This document shows positions 60,593 through 64,000 of a DNA stretch of 64,000 nt, piece by piece. Position numbers and translations under genes: made by a program. Under the pieces are notes generated by a model. That model was not told where the DNA came from, searched no databases, and saw only the letters and a list, made by a program, of their open reading frames with translations. The stretch is from Microbacterium algeriense (GTDB lineage: Bacteria; Actinomycetota; Actinomycetes; Actinomycetales; Microbacteriaceae): the NCBI RefSeq assembly GCF_008868005.1, contig NZ_WAAO01000001.1:1054001-1118000 (forward strand). The letters are read 5' to 3'. Position 1 is the first letter of the stretch. Every line of letters starts with the position of its first letter.

Positions 60593-62710
60593 GTGGCGCG
60601 AAGCATCTACATCACCTCGGCCGAAGGCCATACCGGCAAGTCGACGATCGCCCTCGGGGCGCTCGACGCCCTGATGCGCGTCTCGCCGCGGGTCGGCGTG
60701 TTCCGCCCGATCGCCCGCTCGGTCGAGGAGCGCGATGAGATCCTCGAACTCCTCCTCGCCCATGACGGCGTGCAGCTGGCGTACGACGACTGCATCGGCG
60801 TGACCTACGACGACGTCAGGGCCGACCCCGACGCTGCGCTCGCCACGATCGTCGCGCGCTTCAAGGCCGTCGAGGCGCAGTGCGACGCCGTCGTGATCGT
60901 CGGCAGCGACTACACCGACGTGGGCAGCCCCGCCGAGCTCGGGTTCAACGCCCGGATCGCCGCGAACCTCGCCGCCCCTGTGCTCCTCGTGCTGAGCGGT
61001 CGCGACCAGCAGCGCCAGGCGGAGCAGCTCGGCACCACGACGGCGAGAGCCGCCGCGGCCGTCGGCCAGATCGGCGCCCTCGCCCTGTCCGAGCTCGCCG
61101 CCGAGCGCGCCGAGCTCTTCGCGGTCGCGGTGAACAGGGCCGACCCCGAGGCGCTGGACGAGGTGGTCGATGCGGTCAGGGCGATCCTCCCGGAGCCCCG
61201 CACACCGGTGTGGGCCATCCCGGAGGACCGCGCGCTCGTGGCTCCCTCCATCCGCGGCATCCTCACCGCCGTCGACGGCACGCTGCTGAAGGGAGACGAC
61301 GATCGGCTCACCAGGGAGGCGCTGAACATCGTCGTCGCCGGCATGTCGATGGTCAACGTCCTTCCCCGCCTCACCGAGGAGGCGGTCGTGGTGATCCCCG
61401 CCGACCGCACCGAGGTGCTGCTCGCGGCCCTGCTCGCCGACTCCTCCGGCACGTTCCCGCGCATCGCCGGCATCATCCTGAACGGCCCCTTCCCGCTGCC
61501 CGAGCCGATCGTGCAGCTGCTCGACGGCTTCGCCTCGTCGGTGCCCATCATCACGACCGACCTGGGCACCTACGACACCGCGGTGCGCGTGATGAGCACC
61601 CGAGGCCGTATCTCCGCCGACTCGCGCACCCGCTACGACCGGGCCCTGGGACTGTTCCAGGAGCACGTCGACGTCGCCGAGCTCACCACGCAGCTCGGAC
61701 TCGCGCAGTCCCACGTGGTGACGCCGCTCATGTTCCAGTACGGGCTGATCGAGAGGGCGCGCGCCGACCGCAGACGCATCGTGCTGCCGGAGGGCGAGGA
61801 CGACCGCATCCTGCGCGCCGCAGCGACCCTGCTCGCCCGTGACGTCGCCGACCTGACGATCCTGGGCGACGAGACGGCCATCCGCGCCCGTGCCGCCGAG
61901 CTCGGCGTCGACCTCACCGCCGCGCAGGTGCTCAGCCCGAACGATCCCGAGCTCGTGGAGCGCTTCGCCGCCGAGTATGCGCGGCTGCGCGCCCACAAGG
62001 GCATCACCGTGGCGCAGGCGGCCGACACCGTGACCGACGTGTCGTACTTCGGCACGATGATGGTGCACCTGGGCCTCGCCGACGGCATGGTGTCCGGCGC
62101 TGCGCACACCACGGCGCACACCATCCGTCCCTCGTTCGAGATCATCAAGACCAAGCCCGGCGTGAACGTGGTCTCCAGCGTGTTCCTGATGGCGCTAGCC
62201 GACCGCGTGCTCGTGTACGGGGACTGCGCGGTGATCCCCGACCCGACTAGCGAGCAGCTCGCCGACATCGCGATCTCCTCCGCCGAGACCGCGCGCCAGT
62301 TCGGCATCGATCCGCGCGTCGCCATGCTCTCGTACTCGACCGGGGAGTCCGGATCCGGCGCCGACGTCGACAAGGTGCGCGCCGCGACCGCCCTGGTGCG
62401 CGAGCGCGCTCCTGAGCTGCCGGTCGAGGGCCCGATCCAGTACGACGCGGCCGCGGACGCCGCTGTCGCGAAGGCCAAGCTCCCCGACTCGACCGTGGCC
62501 GGACGCGCGACGGTGTTCGTCTTCCCCGACCTCAACACGGGCAACAACACCTACAAGGCGGTGCAGCGCTCCGCCGGCGCGGTCGCGATCGGACCCGTGC
62601 TGCAGGGGTTGAACAAGCCCATCAACGACCTGTCCCGTGGGGCGCTGGTCGACGACATCGTGAACACGGTCGCGATCACCGCGATCCAGGCCCAGGCGGA
62701 TCAGAGATGA
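60593..62710 (+). CDS. pta: Phosphate acetyltransferase
   Basis: A 705-residue long-form Pta: N-terminal BioD-like P-loop domain (ITSAEGHTGKSTIALGALD), central DRTGG domain, and the C-terminal catalytic PTA domain from about residue 385 (RIVLPEGEDDRILRAAATLL, SYSTGESGSGADVDKV). It interconverts acetyl-CoA and acetyl phosphate. TAAGCT (60581-60586) is 6 nt before the GTG, so it is leaderless. The stop overlaps ackA. Confidence 0.95.
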   Translation: MARSIYITSAEGHTGKSTIALGALDALMRVSPRVGVFRPIARSVEERDEILELLLAHDGVQLAYDDCIGVTYDDVRADPDAALATIVARFKAVEAQCDAVVIVGSDYTDVGSPAELGFNARIAANLAAPVLLVLSGRDQQRQAEQLGTTTARAAAAVGQIGALALSELAAERAELFAVAVNRADPEALDEVVDAVRAILPEPRTPVWAIPEDRALVAPSIRGILTAVDGTLLKGDDDRLTREALNIVVAGMSMVNVLPRLTEEAVVVIPADRTEVLLAALLADSSGTFPRIAGIILNGPFPLPEPIVQLLDGFASSVPIITTDLGTYDTAVRVMSTRGRISADSRTRYDRALGLFQEHVDVAELTTQLGLAQSHVVTPLMFQYGLIERARADRRRIVLPEGEDDRILRAAATLLARDVADLTILGDETAIRARAAELGVDLTAAQVLSPNDPELVERFAAEYARLRAHKGITVAQAADTVTDVSYFGTMMVHLGLADGMVSGAAHTTAHTIRPSFEIIKTKPGVNVVSSVFLMALADRVLVYGDCAVIPDPTSEQLADIAISSAETARQFGIDPRVAMLSYSTGESGSGADVDKVRAATALVRERAPELPVEGPIQYDAAADAAVAKAKLPDSTVAGRATVFVFPDLNTGNNTYKAVQRSAGAVAIGPVLQGLNKPINDLSRGALVDDIVNTVAITAIQAQADQR

Positions 62711-63927
62711 GCGCGATCCTCGTCATCAACAGCGGGTCCTCGTCGCTGAAGTACAGCCTGATCGACATCGAGCAGGAGAACCTGCTCGCGAGCGGACTCA
62801 TCGAGCGCATCGGGCAGGAAGCCAGCCCGGTCTCGCACACCGTCCGTCCGGAACCCGGTGGCGGTGCGGTGCCCACCATGCTCGACGCCACCCATCGCAG
62901 CGAGCGCCCGATCGCCGATCACGCCGCCGCGTTCGAGATCATGCGCGAGCAGTTCGCGACGCACGGTCCGTCGCTCGAGCGGCACCGCCCCGTCGCGGTC
63001 GGGCATCGCGTGGTCCACGGCGGCGCCCGCTTCTACGCGCCGACGCTCATCGACGCCGACGTGGAGCGGCAGATCGACGAGCTGGCGGTGCTCGCGCCGC
63101 TGCACAACCCTGCGAACCTCGCCGGGATCCGCGCGGCACGAGAGGTGTTCGACCAGGTGCCGCATGTCGCCGTGTTCGACACGGCGTTCCACCAGACGCT
63201 CCCGCCGGCGGCGTACACGTATGCGATCGACGCGGCGCTCGCCGCGGAGCACCGCGTGCGTCGTTACGGCTTCCACGGCACGAGCCACCAGTACGTGAGC
63301 GAGGCGGCGGCGGCGTTCCTCGGCCGCGACGTCGCCGATCTCCGGCAGATCGTGTTCCACCTCGGCAACGGGGCCTCCGTCACCGCGATCGACGGCGGGC
63401 GATCCGTGGAGACCTCGATGGGCCTGACCCCGCTCGAAGGCCTCGTGATGGGCACCCGCTCCGGCGACCTGGACCCCGCCGCGCTCGTGCACCTCTCCCG
63501 CAGGGCCGGCTACTCGATCGACGACCTCGACGCGCTGCTCAACACGCGCAGCGGGCTGGCCGGACTCGCCGGGCGCAGCGACATGCGCGACATCCTCGCC
63601 GGCATGGCCGCAGGGGAGGACGACGCCACCCTCGCGTTCGACGTCTACGTACACCGGCTCCGCGCCTACGCCGGCGCGTACATGGCACAGCTCGGCGGCG
63701 TCGACGTCATCTCGTTCACGGCAGGAGTCGGCGAGAACGCGGCGGCGGTGCGCGCGGCGGCGCTGGCCACGCTGGGCTTCGCCGGCGTCGTCGTCGACCC
63801 CGCACGCAATGAGGCCAGGGAGCGCGGCATCCGCCGTATCTCGGCCGACGCATCGACCGTGACGGTGCTCGTGGTGCCGACGGACGAAGAGCTGCAGATC
63901 GCCAGGCAGACCGCCCAGCTGCTCTGA
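62707..63927 (+). CDS. ackA: Acetate kinase
   Basis: A 406-residue ASKHA kinase: ILVINSGSSSLKYSLID, GHRVVHGGARFYAPT, DTAFHQTLPPAAYTYAID, YGFHGTSHQYVSEAA and FTAGVGENAAAVRA are acetate-kinase signatures. With pta it makes ATP and acetate from acetyl phosphate, and with PoxB (10899) it forms the overflow/assimilation route for acetate. ATGA overlap with pta. Confidence 0.96.
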   Translation: MSAILVINSGSSSLKYSLIDIEQENLLASGLIERIGQEASPVSHTVRPEPGGGAVPTMLDATHRSERPIADHAAAFEIMREQFATHGPSLERHRPVAVGHRVVHGGARFYAPTLIDADVERQIDELAVLAPLHNPANLAGIRAAREVFDQVPHVAVFDTAFHQTLPPAAYTYAIDAALAAEHRVRRYGFHGTSHQYVSEAAAAFLGRDVADLRQIVFHLGNGASVTAIDGGRSVETSMGLTPLEGLVMGTRSGDLDPAALVHLSRRAGYSIDDLDALLNTRSGLAGLAGRSDMRDILAGMAAGEDDATLAFDVYVHRLRAYAGAYMAQLGGVDVISFTAGVGENAAAVRAAALATLGFAGVVVDPARNEARERGIRRISADASTVTVLVVPTDEELQIARQTAQLL

Positions 63928-63977
63928 TCCGCTCGCGGGGGTTACCGCGTGGCGCGCGACCCCATTACGCTGGCACA

Positions 63978-64000
63978 GTGGCACGGAGAGGTGCCGACCC
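63978..64000 (+). CDS. Start of a further gene, truncated by the window edge
   Basis: TACGCT (63966-63971) lies 6 nt before a GTG at 63978, exactly as at other leaderless starts here; the first codons read V-A-R-R-G-A-D. Only seven codons are visible, so no function can be given. Confidence 0.35.

Overview
The window comes from a high-GC Gram-positive chromosome. Actinobacterial traits include NusG with a long acidic N-terminus, the trnW-secE-nusG-rplKA order, frequent GTG starts, many leaderless genes and an LAxTG sorting signal. Gene content points to Microbacteriaceae, most likely Microbacterium; this is inference, since no 16S rRNA is present.

Layout. 1-355 is the tail of an RpiR-type regulator. 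362-10293 is a polyamine/GABA catabolic cluster: a divergent PucR-type regulator, then gabT, an FAD putrescine oxidase, a universal stress protein, an APC permease and two aldehyde dehydrogenases, together giving a route putrescine -> 4-aminobutanal -> GABA -> succinic semialdehyde -> succinate. 10409-12623 holds an FMN-binding-fold protein and pyruvate oxidase. 12651-17304 (minus) is an Hsp90-like ATPase followed by a large TPR protein. 17506-20434 is tRNA-Trp, secE, nusG, rplK, rplA; rplJ-rplL lie 10 kb away at 30474-31394 behind an L10 leader with attenuator. Between them sit a polar amino-acid ABC transporter, a lysE/lysG pair, a five-gene SipW-type surface-protein locus with its own signal peptidase and an LAxTG protein, a YqaJ-type nuclease, and an AbiEi/endonuclease-like gene flanked by two copies of a 97-bp structured repeat.

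31470-36275 is a LacI-regulated sugar ABC transporter without its own ATPase. 36397-39001 is a transsulfuration pair (cystathionine beta-synthase and a gamma-synthase/lyase). 39103-41813 holds a Bcr/CflA exporter, a PAP2 phosphatase and a GNAT acetyltransferase. 41814-43464 is a small, AT-richer islet on the 3' side of tRNA-Ser(GGA).

43722-53479 is the most notable region: a complete daptide-type RiPP cluster. It has two paralogous recognition-element proteins, a class III aminotransferase, a dehydrogenase-fold protein with altered metal ligands, three tiny Thr-terminated precursor peptides, a methyltransferase, an M50 membrane protease with an apparent PqqD-like N-terminal domain, and a three-gene ABC exporter. 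Daptides are a described class whose C-terminal Thr becomes dimethyl-propanediamine, so the class is not new; details of this cluster may be.

53555-63927 is mostly core: trhO, a transglutaminase/DUF58/MoxR operon, the SRP RNA, a rhomboid, a lysozyme-like secreted protein, and pta-ackA. A window-wide pattern is that about 15 first genes have a -10-like hexamer exactly 6-7 nt before the start codon and no ribosome binding site, which indicates leaderless mRNAs.
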